Notes: generated by a model from the letters alone, not told the origin. A DNA stretch of 64,000 nt from Bacillus marasmi (GCF_902168435.1 NZ_LR656166.1:248001-312000), one strand, 5' to 3'. Shown: positions 37,401 to 44,911, counted from the first letter of the stretch. Numbers and translations: made by a program.

Positions 37401-37676
37401 TCTCTTAGCTCATTGTTATTTGCACTTGCACTTCTACAAAATCTGCAGACAACTCCTGGCTTTATTGTTTTGGATGAATTTGATAGTGCTTTAGATGAAA
37501 ATCGTAAAGTGAAAGTCTTCGATTTGTATGTTCTTGAATTACAAAGGAAACTAATCATTCTCACCCCAAAATCTCATGAAGAAACCTATCTGAATAAATT
37601 TTCAAAAGCGTTTGTCGTTCAGCATGATCCAACCGTCCCAAAAAGTAAGGTAGTAGGTATTATTAAAAAAGCATAA
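34473..37676 (+). CDS. Wadjet SMC-like ATPase JetC
   Basis: 1067 residues. N-terminal head with Walker A GPNGAGKSTITF. Two long coiled-coil arms (about residues 190-470 and 610-900) flank a globular hinge-like part (about 480-600). The C-terminal head has signature KGVSGGEESLSSLLFALAL and Walker B FIVLDEFDSALDE. It is an SMC motor that extrudes loops on plasmid DNA in Wadjet. A terminator follows at 37683. Base composition is like the surroundings. Confidence 0.9.
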   Translation: MIPWRLTFSGIRDYPPTLLDLSGADEHVMITGPNGAGKSTITFCMGAVLYSSKVDIEGLKSRNLPVDQTWKAKVSLLFHNEGMMKIDAPAFIEFTLKITQDPGQPMKKEFSIAAGDVIDEWEYTDRYTSGDKVFSFSTYKKDLQYKYKVDPDLYYLIWYQQEVNQFAVMNPEERFRIFSEMHGIDKVQRDWEESMEKVKDTEETLRSAETNVKLMKQELSMKKSALDRFIDNQNRLSDGGQLYILSLLQLETYYKIEKERLGAVILQLEDDLEEAKDDVALKISLKERKITELEETKLSLRHLDEKYEASIEIRQNIDDKITLLQEQIDELDQELASITQRKNQISRTEAEVKTALEKLIISETQTNNELEQIQQSLKDQKALQQKNVEEIARLKLEVEHDEQAHRLHFERLNQYQSSHAVQSTIEHLNTKVVEKKNTQFEKKQKEKALEEELELLEENRDLSVRQLESLKFFRTQQIKAYALRELLELDEEASIKAEQLFNAIKYTMFFDGKHATPPNDLYHVPLMAIVPDRMVNHLPTLHLKVRNDLVEKELAFAMKALWWVEQFFKEGAVSIKNGILIDSKGLRGPQEKNRYILSVKALMARKLEVQKSLEVLRHQLSVLEQDIDRETKRFQELNSIIHQVKESEAFMTNEYERILRKKKLIEANVEKEAIKAEIQKLESEKSILDRQQLKQEQQRETLENEASFYVELGKLKDKYEKRNELHTELDEQKAALKHQLTAIEKMEDGLDLLKRTITRLTRDCEHMDDAIESQQGKLDSIKRQRTSGIEDQDVAKQELVQIIKELEDMKHMIPDLYKRVSMDNTFEKLPSVKLIKQACENGRVKFEHARNESGIDPAAPENYQTVKQEYERLDDDYKRTKILLDQDKERMEGLKDQLETTINMRVLELQQRFKSYMGQFQFEGDISWESYEDRRNRTHFNLYIKARKEGHRGTMEDVSTKARGGRVGKGVSGGEESLSSLLFALALLQNLQTTPGFIVLDEFDSALDENRKVKVFDLYVLELQRKLIILTPKSHEETYLNKFSKAFVVQHDPTVPKSKVVGIIKKA

Positions 37677-37682
37677 GTAACG

Positions 37683-37722
37683 CAAGACATCCACCGGTAA
37701 GATGGGTGTCTTGATTTTTTTT
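37683..37722 (+). terminator. Terminator after jetC
   Basis: A 10-bp stem CAAGACATCC with GGGTGTCTTG (one G-U pair), loop of 11 nt, followed by a run of eight T. Confidence 0.85.
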
Positions 37723-37807
37723 GAATATATTTAATTTCCATAATATAACAATCACGTGGAACACATCCACAAATTCTCATTAAATAGGCCGAAAAGGAGG
37801 TATGACA

Positions 37808-38056
37808 ATGAAATGGGAAGAAGTAAGAAATTTGTTTCCAAATCAATTCGTGTTAGTCACAATTCTAGATTCCCATATTGAGGGCGAGAAAAAAATTGTA
37901 GATGAAGTCGCTCCGATACGACCAATTGCAAATGAGGACGCAAATAAAGAGTTTTTTAACGTTTCTCCAGGAAATATTGTTTATCACACTTCAAATGAAA
38001 AATTTATCATCCACATCCGTAAAGATCCATTAATGAGGGTGAGGTGGGGCTCATGA
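37808..38056 (+). CDS. Small hypothetical protein next to a broken retropepsin-like gene
   Basis: 82 residues from ATG 37808 (AAGGAGG 7 bp upstream; the ATG at 37802 is too close). Soluble, mixed alpha/beta. It overlaps the retropepsin-like pseudogene start by 4 bp (ATGA), so the two were a translation-coupled pair. No family recognised. It may be a partner or regulator of the protease and is probably orphaned now. Confidence 0.6.
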   Translation: MKWEEVRNLFPNQFVLVTILDSHIEGEKKIVDEVAPIRPIANEDANKEFFNVSPGNIVYHTSNEKFIIHIRKDPLMRVRWGS

Positions 38057-38448
38057 AAATTAATCTTGATGGACAACTACATACTACCTCATTAATAATC
38101 ACTTTTCGTGGAAACTCCCTTCAAATTAACGATGTTGTTATAGATACGGGTTCACCCACACAATAATAACCTCTGACCTTTTGGAAAAAATTCAAATTTT
38201 TTATGAAAACGGAGATCCAATCTATGAAGCCTATGGTATAGGTGGTTCAATCCCCTTCTACGCAAAAAAATGTAAATAAAATCCAGATTGGAACATTTGA
38301 AATAAACGATATAGAAATAGATGTTGGAACACTACCAAAAGATCATAGCGGGTTACTGGCTTTGGACATCCTGAAAAATTACAATTTTATTATTGACATG
38401 GCAATGCTAGAATTACATACCAATAGACTAAACAATAACCTATCATGA
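38053..38448 (+). pseudogene. Retropepsin-like aspartic protease, frameshifted
   Basis: Starts at ATG 38053. VVIDTGSP carries the aspartic-protease DTGS motif. At about 38157 one base is missing: the frame hits TAA, while the next frame gives TIITSDLLEKIQ. A second shift in a run of seven A (about 38264-38270) restores NKIQIGTFEINDIEI and DHSGLLALDIL. With both shifts corrected the protein would be about 130 residues, like clan AA single-domain proteases of Bacillus. Two separate shifts argue for real decay rather than sequencing error, though both lie in short runs. Confidence 0.75.
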
Positions 38449-38529
38449 TGAAGTAGTTTAGCATATTTTGTTCACGGGCGGTTTAGAGAATGAAGATGAA
38501 TTCCATCGTTCGGAAAGAGAGGTTGTTCG

Positions 38530-39170
38530 ATTAAAATAATTGATTTAACACATTCCATATCAGAAAAAATGCCTGTTTATCCAGGCGATGACACTCCTAA
38601 ACTTGAAGCTACTTGTACATATGATGAACATGGCTTTAAAGGCACGCTGTTGACGATGTTTTCCCATATCGGTACGCATATGGATGCTCCATTACATATA
38701 TTTGAAAATAGAACATCATTAGGTGACTTTCCAATTGACCATTTCATTGACAAAGGATTAGTCATTAATTGTAGTAATCTGGCTGAAGGTCATCAAATCA
38801 CAATGAAGGATATGGAAGCTGTCAAAGAAAGGCGGAGCAGGCTGAATTCATTTTGTTCTATACAGGCTGGGACAAATATTGGGGAACGGATACCTATTTT
38901 GGAGATTATCCGACTATTACAGGGAAAGTGGTTGCATATATAATTAGCAGTCAAAAGAAAGGGGTAGGTATAGATGTGATGGGCATTGATGCCATCTCTG
39001 ATGAAAAGCTGATCATCCATCGCAAGCTATTTGCACAATCAGATATTGTAGTCATTGAAAATCTCAAAATTTTAGGGAGTGTTGGAGCAGACATATTTAC
39101 CTTTTGTGCATTTCCAATTAAATTTGAGAACGCTAATGGGGCACCTGTTCGTGCAGTTGCTATTTTGTAA
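38530..39170 (+). pseudogene. Cyclase-family hydrolase, second copy, frameshifted
   Basis: Aligns end to end with the intact gene at 30329-30985 (DLTHSISEKMPVYPGDDTP, HIGTHMDAPLH, FYTGWDKYWGTDTYFGDYP, GIDAISDEKLIIHRKLF). The start codon position reads ATT instead of ATG. In the GTCAAAGAAAGGCGG segment near 38828 one A is missing compared with the intact copy, which shifts the frame. The two copies are direct repeats on either side of the jet operon. Confidence 0.85.
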
Positions 39171-39173
39171 ATA

Positions 39174-39217
39174 AAGACCCGAGAAAGCCGTATATACTAC
39201 GCTTTCTCGGGTCTTTT
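39174..39217. terminator. Terminator after the second cyclase copy
   Basis: A 15-bp perfect stem AAGACCCGAGAAAGC with its inverse (39201-39215), a 12-nt loop and a T run. Confidence 0.88.
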
Positions 39218-39276
39218 TTCTGTTGAGTGAAAGCTTGCTTAATGAATAAAATGGGTTTCAAGAAATTAAAACATAC

Positions 39277-39320
39277 TTGACTGATGGGAATTATATGTTT
39301 TATAATGAGATTAATAATAA
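39277..39320 (+). promoter_or_regulatory. Sigma-A promoter with overlapping Fur-box-like site, fbpA
   Basis: TTGACT (39277-39282), 18-bp spacer, TATAAT (39301-39306). TGAGATTAATAATAA at 39306-39320 matches the 15-bp Fur consensus at 10 of 14 informative positions and would block RNA polymerase. This fits iron control of the small FbpA-like gene that follows. Confidence 0.55.
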
Positions 39321-39353
39321 AATAGCATTCAAAGGAACAAAGGGGTGTTTCGA

Positions 39354-39530
39354 ATGAAAGATAAAAAAGAAAAAAAACGTCAAAAGCTAATTAATAAATT
39401 AATTTTTCTTAATGTTTATAAAGAAGATGATCAACAACTTTACGAGCTACCATTATATAAACTTGAATCAGAGTACAAAAATTTACGTTCACATCCACAT
39501 GGTGAATTTGGATCAATCCAGTTCGTTTAA
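39354..39530 (+). CDS. fbpA: Fur-regulated basic protein FbpA-like
   Basis: 58 residues from ATG 39354 (AAAGGGGTG upstream). A very basic N-terminus (KDKKEKKRQK) precedes LINKLIFLNVYKEDDQQLYE and LPLYKLESEYKNL, the FbpA pattern. In B. subtilis FbpA-C assist the FsrA small RNA in the iron-sparing response under Fur control; a Fur-like box lies at the promoter here. Length and sequence fit well. Followed by its own terminator. Confidence 0.8.
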   Translation: MKDKKEKKRQKLINKLIFLNVYKEDDQQLYELPLYKLESEYKNLRSHPHGEFGSIQFV

Positions 39531-39584
39531 TCTGGTAAACTTAGGAAAGCGTTAAATTTAAAACACCAAATATCGTTTAAAATG

Positions 39585-39613
39585 AGACAACTCTAACTTG
39601 GAGTTGTTTTTTT
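39585..39613 (+). terminator. Terminator after fbpA
   Basis: ACAACTC (39587-39593), 7-nt loop, GAGTTGT (39601-39607) and a T run to 39613. Confidence 0.75.
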
Positions 39614-39748
39614 GTGCGATAAATTATTCTGAGGACCAACTTCTGTAGGAATCAATAATAATATTATGTAAACTAAATTGATTTGTATTTCCATGAATGC
39701 CTTCCATATACTAAAAGTAAGTTAATGAAATATACATAATTTAAATTC

Positions 39749-39796
39749 GTGAAACAAAACCTGTGAAACAAGAAAATTCGGGCGGTGCCTGTCACC
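39749..39796 (+). repeat. Dispersed GTGAAACA/GGCACC repeat, copy 7 (inverted tip)
   Basis: GTGAAACAAAACCT, then GTGAAACAAGAAAATTCGGG, then GGTGCCTGTCACC. The last 13 bases are the exact inverse complement of the usual GGTGACAGGCACC tip. ATAGGAGG follows directly and serves the next gene, as at copy 6. Confidence 0.85.
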
Positions 39797-39812
39797 ATAG
39801 GAGGTGCGTTTT

Positions 39813-40907
39813 ATGGGGTTGAGGTTTCGAAAGAGTTTTAAGATTGCCCCTGGAATTCGAATGAATGTTGGTAAAAAAGGTGTTGGCGTGAGCTTTGGCG
39901 GGAAAGGGCTTAGGTATTCGATACACAGCAGTGGGAAACGAACGGCAACCGCTGGTATACCAGGCTCAGGATTGTATTATACATCCTCAACCAATTCACG
40001 TTCTTATAAAACAGACGCCTATAAACGAAAAAGTGAATTGAATCGCCGTATAAAGGAACAACAAAAGCTAGAGCAGCTAGAATATGCTCGACTCCAGGTG
40101 GACCTCTTCGAAAATCGACTAGACCAAATCAAATCTATCCATGATGAATGTGATGACCAAGTCGATTGGGATGAAGTATCTAATCGCCGACCACCGTTTG
40201 AAAAAGGGCAGGTAGGACCTAATGAACGGAAAGCAACACAAGCATTAAATGATTATATACCTGGCTTTTTCGACCGTTTGTTTAAAAAAGATCAGAGAAT
40301 CATCCAACGACTAAAGGAAGAAGTAAACGAAGCGATTCAGAAGGATGCTGAACTATATGAAGAATGGCAGCGGATGGTGACCATTGCCAAAAGAATGGTA
40401 GCTCATGACATCGACGCCTATTTTGAGGTCATTGAGGAGTTTGGACCATTAGATGACCTGGTTGAATTTGGGAGTGGCTTTGAATTTGGAACAGACCAGG
40501 AAGATTCTATTCATGTTTCTTTTGACGTAAATGCGGAAAATGTGATTCCGGAAAAAGTTTTATCATTAACGAAAACAGGAAAGCTCTCTGAAAAGGCAAT
40601 GGCAAAAACGAGATATTTTGATTTATGTCAAGACTATGTATGTGGTTGTTCACTTAGAATTGCTCGCGATATGTTTGCCTTATTACCGATAAAGTACGTT
40701 TTTGTACATGCTTATGATAATAAAATGAATACTGCAACAGGACATCAAGAGAGGGAATCGATTCTATCCGTAAAATTTGACAAACCCACATTGAATAGTT
40801 TGAACTTTAGCAATTTAGACCCATCCGATGCGTTAAGTAATTTTAAGCACAATATGAATTTTAAAAAGACGAAAGGGTTTGAAGAAGTAGAAGTAATCAC
40901 ATCCTAA
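39813..40907 (+). CDS. DUF4236 domain protein
   Basis: 364 residues from ATG 39813 (ATAGGAGGTG upstream, right after the repeat). Residues 1-60 are the DUF4236 domain: LRFRKSFKIAPGIRMNVGKK, then GVSFGGKGLRYSIHSSGKR and TAGIPGSGLYYTSS, a small beta domain often joined to membrane or helical regions. Residues 70-210 are highly charged and helical (coiled coil likely). The C-terminal third is globular with a VCGCSLRIARDMFALLP segment. First gene of the Ycf46-Ycf35-radical SAM module; role unknown. Confidence 0.75.
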   Translation: MGLRFRKSFKIAPGIRMNVGKKGVGVSFGGKGLRYSIHSSGKRTATAGIPGSGLYYTSSTNSRSYKTDAYKRKSELNRRIKEQQKLEQLEYARLQVDLFENRLDQIKSIHDECDDQVDWDEVSNRRPPFEKGQVGPNERKATQALNDYIPGFFDRLFKKDQRIIQRLKEEVNEAIQKDAELYEEWQRMVTIAKRMVAHDIDAYFEVIEEFGPLDDLVEFGSGFEFGTDQEDSIHVSFDVNAENVIPEKVLSLTKTGKLSEKAMAKTRYFDLCQDYVCGCSLRIARDMFALLPIKYVFVHAYDNKMNTATGHQERESILSVKFDKPTLNSLNFSNLDPSDALSNFKHNMNFKKTKGFEEVEVITS

Positions 40908-40943
40908 TAGTGAAAACTTTTCATAAGGGGATTCAATTCAAAT

Positions 40944-42599
40944 ATGAGTATAGAATTCAGAATGCAAATGGCTAATTTATTTCGAGCAAGATTTCCATTT
41001 GTCTATATCTCTTCTTGGGAAGAAGAGCGGGTGATTGATGAATTAATGCGTCTTTCTGCTGATTTAGAGCTTATTAAGACGAAGCGAGATTTTTTTACAT
41101 GGAGTCAAACGGAAGGATTTAAAGGGGAAGGAGGATCTAAAGGCAGTGATACAAAAGCTGCACTTAAAGCATTGGAGTTTATCCAAAAATATGAACCTCC
41201 AGCACTGTTTATATTAAAAGACTTCCATGTTTTTTTTGGAACGGAAGGAAGACCAGTAGAAACTGTTGTAGTTCGAAAACTCCGTGACTTGGTGTCCGTA
41301 TTAGAAAGCAGTTCGAACCCCAAAAATGTTGTATTTATATCGCCAACCCTAGTCATCCCGAATGATTTACAAAAGGATATGACGATTATGGATTTTGGAT
41401 TTCCATCTTTTGAAGAATTAAATGAAGTTTTGGACAAAATTTTAATAGCCAATCAAAATAACAGTCGAATCGTGATTGATTTATCAAAAGAAGAAAAGGA
41501 GCTTATCGTAAGGGCAGCTCAAGGATTAACAATTCAAGAGGCTGAAAATGCTTTTGCTTTAGCATTAGTAAGTAGAGGACGCTTAGATATTGAAAGTGTT
41601 GACCAAATCCTTAAAGAAAAGCAGCAAACCATCAAAAAGACAGGAATTCTTGAATTTATTAATAGTGAACCGAATATGCAGGACGTCGGGGGACTTGGAA
41701 ATTTAAAACGATGGTTGAAAAAACGAAATAAATCCTGGCTCGATCAAGCAAAGGAATATAATCTTCCAGCACCTAAAGGGGTGTTAATTACGGGGGTCCC
41801 AGGATGTGGAAAGAGTTTAACCGCTAAAGCTGTGAGCTCTATGTGGCATTTACCTTTGTTGAAGCTCGATATGGGAAAAATTTTTAGTGGAATTGTTGGT
41901 AGCAGCGAGGAGAATATGAGAAAAGCGATATCAAATGCGGAAGCATTAGCTCCTTGTATCCTTTGGATTGATGAGATTGAAAAAGGTCTTAGTGGAGCAG
42001 GCAGAGAAGGCGATGGGGGTACATCGACGAGAATTTTTGGAACATTGTTAACGTGGATGCAAGAAAAAACAAAGCCAGTGTTTGTCATAGCAACCGCTAA
42101 TAACATACAAGCCTTGCCTCCAGAATTGCTAAGAAAAGGACGCTTCGATGAAATCTTTTTCGTTGACCTTCCTACTAAAAAAGAGCGGATGGAAATCTTT
42201 AAAATTCACTTATCTAGACGACTGAATAACCCTAAGATTCAAGGCGATTTTACCTACGATCATAGTACCCTCGAGCATTTAGCGGACATAACGGAAACCT
42301 TTATTGGTGCTGAAATTGAAGAAGTCGTGAATGCTGCACTGTTTGAGGCGTTTTCTGAGGACAGAAGCCTGCAACTGCAAGATTTAGAGAAAGTCATTCA
42401 AAATGTGGTCCCTTTGTCGGTTACCCAAGCGGAACAAATTCTCAAAATTAGGGAATGGGCCAATGTCAGAGCAGTAGCTGCCACTCCAAGAGAAGATCGT
42501 TTTGAATATCAATCATCAAAATCAGTTAAAAAAAGCGATAGCCCAGCTGCAGCAGAGGAAATTCGTTTCACTAGAGGCGGAAGGACGTTAGATTTTTAG
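40944..42599 (+). CDS. Ycf46-like AAA ATPase
   Basis: 551 residues. Residues 1-230 are the Ycf46-type N-terminal part (FPFVYISSWEEERVIDEL, ALFILKDFHVFF, SPTLVIPNDLQKDMTIMDF). Residues about 250-480 are an AAA core: LITGVPGCGKSLTAKAVSS (Walker A), LWIDEIEKGLSG (Walker B), FVIATANNIQALPPELLRKG (sensor 1 and arginine-finger region). Ycf46 ATPases are found in cyanobacteria, plastids and scattered bacteria; roles in carbon uptake or remodelling have been suggested. The downstream Ycf35/DUF1257-like and DUF2997 genes are its known companions. Confidence 0.85.
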   Translation: MSIEFRMQMANLFRARFPFVYISSWEEERVIDELMRLSADLELIKTKRDFFTWSQTEGFKGEGGSKGSDTKAALKALEFIQKYEPPALFILKDFHVFFGTEGRPVETVVVRKLRDLVSVLESSSNPKNVVFISPTLVIPNDLQKDMTIMDFGFPSFEELNEVLDKILIANQNNSRIVIDLSKEEKELIVRAAQGLTIQEAENAFALALVSRGRLDIESVDQILKEKQQTIKKTGILEFINSEPNMQDVGGLGNLKRWLKKRNKSWLDQAKEYNLPAPKGVLITGVPGCGKSLTAKAVSSMWHLPLLKLDMGKIFSGIVGSSEENMRKAISNAEALAPCILWIDEIEKGLSGAGREGDGGTSTRIFGTLLTWMQEKTKPVFVIATANNIQALPPELLRKGRFDEIFFVDLPTKKERMEIFKIHLSRRLNNPKIQGDFTYDHSTLEHLADITETFIGAEIEEVVNAALFEAFSEDRSLQLQDLEKVIQNVVPLSVTQAEQILKIREWANVRAVAATPREDRFEYQSSKSVKKSDSPAAAEEIRFTRGGRTLDF

Positions 42600-42610
42600 G
42601 AGGTTTGTGG

Positions 42611-43063
42611 GTGAGTATAGAACTAGCATTAATTCCGATTGCGATTGCCGTTGGGCAAACGATTGCGACTAGGTTAGATTCAAAAATAGAAAAGAAACCA
42701 TCACGTACCTATAAAACCATCATGAAAGAGGAAAGATTATTAGCAAGAGCTCTAAAAGCTTATGGGTGTAGCGTCACGAATCTAGATAATCAAGTATCGT
42801 CGTCAATTGGTGATATTGGCATTATTTTTCAAAAAGACGAAGAAGGCGTCATTCGTGCGATTTTTTCAAACGAAATTGGTGAAGAGCATGCGCTACAGTT
42901 TTTGGATAATATCTCAACCGAATATAGAAGGCTCGTCCAGGAGGACACCTACCAGAAGCTTTTACAAAGAGCTAAAGATAAAGGGTATATCCTTGAGTCT
43001 GAAGAAATCAACGAACAAAATTCCATTGTATTGACCTTTCAAATCAATCAGGAACAACGGTGA
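42611..43063 (+). CDS. Ycf35/DUF1257-like protein
   Basis: 150 residues from GTG 42611 (AGGAGG 7 bp upstream; TTG 42605 is too near). A hydrophobic start (residues 2-18) precedes KEERLLARALKAYGC, GDIGIIFQKDEEGVIRAIFS and a C-terminal part (FLDNISTEYRRLVQEDTYQ, then LLQRAKDKGYILESEEINE) that resembles the DUF1257 ending. Together with the AAA ATPase and DUF2997 it forms a set seen in cyanobacteria and other phyla. The similarity is moderate by eye. No catalytic residues evident. Confidence 0.6.
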   Translation: MSIELALIPIAIAVGQTIATRLDSKIEKKPSRTYKTIMKEERLLARALKAYGCSVTNLDNQVSSSIGDIGIIFQKDEEGVIRAIFSNEIGEEHALQFLDNISTEYRRLVQEDTYQKLLQRAKDKGYILESEEINEQNSIVLTFQINQEQR

Positions 43064-43068
43064 TTAGA

Positions 43069-43281
43069 ATGAAAAAAGTAAAGATTGAAATCACTCCTGA
43101 CGGAAAAATTTTTGCTGAAACTCTGGGAATAAAGGGAAAGGATTGTACGAAAATGATTGAAATTCTAGAAAAGCTTCTAGATGCTGAGACCACTGATTCT
43201 GCATATACAGAGGAATATCACCAAGTGGAAAAGCAATACGAGCGCACTCGAAATCAACAAGTGCTTAAAGGGGAAGGTTAA
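43069..43281 (+). CDS. DUF2997 small protein
   Basis: 70 residues from ATG 43069. KIEITPDGKIFAETLGIKGK followed by DCTKMIEILEKLL is the DUF2997 pattern (a beta-hairpin, then a G-x-x-C turn and a helix). The conserved cysteine (Cys in KDC) is kept; it could be modified or bind a cluster, which is notable next to a radical SAM gene. It starts just after the upstream stop codon and precedes the next gene by 1 bp. Confidence 0.75.
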   Translation: MKKVKIEITPDGKIFAETLGIKGKDCTKMIEILEKLLDAETTDSAYTEEYHQVEKQYERTRNQQVLKGEG

Positions 43282-43282
43282 G

Positions 43283-44032
43283 GTGGCATATACAGGAATT
43301 ACATCCAAGGGGAAAGTGTGGGAGATTGCAAATTCAATTTGGATACTCTGGGCAATTTTAACGGTTGGATTTTTTAATTATATCTCCTTCTTTTATATTA
43401 GTTACCGGGTCAAACAACGTAAATGGTTTTATTTTGGGCTTATATATTCTATTCCTTTTATCATTATCATGCTTACGATTGAAAATACCGAGCATTGGTC
43501 TTCTGATGTAGGGATGGTTTTACTATTGTTATCATGGATATTTTCCATTTTTCATGCGTTTAAAATTAGACCAGAGTATTTGTTACGATTAGAAGCAAGA
43601 CAAAAGCTCGCTCCAAATGAAATAGCATCATTAAGAGATAGTATCAAAAAAGAATATGGTGTTTCACCGGTAACTGAAAATGCTTCGTTTAAAAAAGAAG
43701 AAAAGCGTAACATCCAAGCCAATGATAGGAAAGGCCCAGTAAAACATCAAGAATCGGAACAGGATATGAAACCGATTGATATTAATACAGCAACTGAAGA
43801 AGAGTTTGCGGCAGTTCCAGGATTGGGCCTGATTATCGCGAAAAAAATTATCACTATCCGTCAAGAAATAAGGTCTTTTCAATCGATAGAACATTTTGGA
43901 GAAAGTTTGGGTTTAAAACCTCACACGCTTGAGAGAGTCAGACCCTATTTGTATGTTAGTGGGAGCAATTCTACGCCGACTACCCCACCTTCCGATGATC
44001 CAGAAACTTCTGGACGTGTCTTGGATATATGA
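43283..44032 (+). CDS. Membrane protein with ComEA-like helix-hairpin-helix domain
   Basis: 249 residues from GTG 43283 (AAGGGGAAGG upstream); a longer open frame overlaps the DUF2997 gene and is not used. Residues 20-45, 53-70 and 77-95 are membrane helices. A charged linker follows. The end (DINTATEEEFAAVPGLGLII, then AKKIITIRQEIRSFQSIEHF) is a ComEA-type double helix-hairpin-helix that normally binds DNA without sequence preference. Orientation of the domain suggests the cytoplasm if three helices are right. Its stop overlaps the radical SAM start as ATGA. Confidence 0.75.
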   Translation: MAYTGITSKGKVWEIANSIWILWAILTVGFFNYISFFYISYRVKQRKWFYFGLIYSIPFIIIMLTIENTEHWSSDVGMVLLLLSWIFSIFHAFKIRPEYLLRLEARQKLAPNEIASLRDSIKKEYGVSPVTENASFKKEEKRNIQANDRKGPVKHQESEQDMKPIDINTATEEEFAAVPGLGLIIAKKIITIRQEIRSFQSIEHFGESLGLKPHTLERVRPYLYVSGSNSTPTTPPSDDPETSGRVLDI

Positions 44033-44673
44033 AGGCTCAACTAAGAATACATAGAATTCTCCCCCTTACGAATGCGGAAGGACCAGGGATGAGATTTTGC
44101 ATATGGGTTCAAGGCTGCCCCATTCAATGTAAGGGCTGCGGTGTTCCATGGACTTGGTCAGATTCTGGTGGAAAGCTTATTGATGTGGAGGGAATTTTCA
44201 GAAAAATAACAGAAAGCGTCAGCGAAAATGGCATAGAAGGTATCACGTTTCTTGGTGGTGAACCCTTTGCACAAGCGAAAAGCTTAGCAATTTTAGCAAA
44301 GAAATGCAAAGAAATCGGTCTTTCAATCATGACCTTCACAGGCTATACGATTGAAAAAATTAGAAAAGAAAACAATGCAAACTGGATTGAACTACTAAAT
44401 CAAACTGATTTATTAATTGATGGACCATTTTTAGAGACAAAGCTTGATTTAAGTAGACCTTGGGTGGGGTCTTCAAACCAGCGATATCATTTCTTGACTG
44501 AGCGATACCGGCATTTAGAAGGAAAGGTGTCTACCATTCCTAATCGGCTCGAAGTCAGAATTTCAAATCGGGGCATAGTAGAAATTAATGGAATGATAAC
44601 CCAAATGGGTATCAGTGAATTGTTCGAAAATGTGGCATTAAGTCAGAGAATCAATCCCAATATAGGCAAATAG
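44029..44673 (+). CDS. NrdG/PFL-activase-like radical SAM protein
   Basis: 214 residues. The cluster motif CPIQCKGC (CX3CX2C) lies at about residues 31-38, preceded by NAEGPGMRFCIWVQG as in activating enzymes of the NrdG type. FLGGEPFAQAKSLAILAKKC is the GGEP SAM-binding motif. LLIDGPFLETKLDL is the usual NrdG-like substrate-side segment. It lacks the extra ferredoxin-like domain of PflA. No glycyl-radical enzyme is encoded nearby, so the target may be a protein of this operon, such as the DUF2997 protein (inference). Confidence 0.85.
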   Translation: MKAQLRIHRILPLTNAEGPGMRFCIWVQGCPIQCKGCGVPWTWSDSGGKLIDVEGIFRKITESVSENGIEGITFLGGEPFAQAKSLAILAKKCKEIGLSIMTFTGYTIEKIRKENNANWIELLNQTDLLIDGPFLETKLDLSRPWVGSSNQRYHFLTERYRHLEGKVSTIPNRLEVRISNRGIVEINGMITQMGISELFENVALSQRINPNIGK

Positions 44674-44684
44674 GTTATTCATAA

Positions 44685-44712
44685 AAACGCTTGGGTGAAG
44701 ATCCAAGCGTTT
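44685..44712 (+). terminator. Hairpin after the radical SAM gene
   Basis: AAACGCTTGG, 8-nt loop, CCAAGCGTTT. The T run is only three bases long, so termination strength is uncertain. Confidence 0.55.
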
Positions 44713-44767
44713 GTGGTGTAGTAAATATCGGTTGGGTTTTTCAAGGGTCCTGTAAGTCAATTCACGT

Positions 44768-44911
44768 TTAAAGACCGTCGGTACTTATATTTGGAGTTAG
44801 TGGTTCTAGCTCTGCTGCAGCCTTAGCATTCTGACTATGCCGATCAGTTTCGTAGCTTTCGGAATTACTGTTACTGTCTATCGGTTTAGCTGCCTCCTTT
44901 TTATCAGCCAC
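44768..44911 (-). CDS. Small hydrophilic hypothetical protein
   Basis: 47 residues from GTG 44911, supported by AGGAGGTGATAA just upstream; the longer frame has no such site. Rich in Ser, Asn, Glu and Lys, with no hydrophobic stretch. It could be a small spore or stress protein; no family recognised. It diverges from the gene at 45116. Confidence 0.5.
   Translation of the reverse strand: MADKKEAAKPIDSNSNSESYETDRHSQNAKAAAELEPLTPNISTDGL

Noticed and set aside
42605-42610. TTG 42605 as start of the Ycf35-like gene
   Set aside because: It lies one base after AGGAGG; GTG 42611 has proper spacing.
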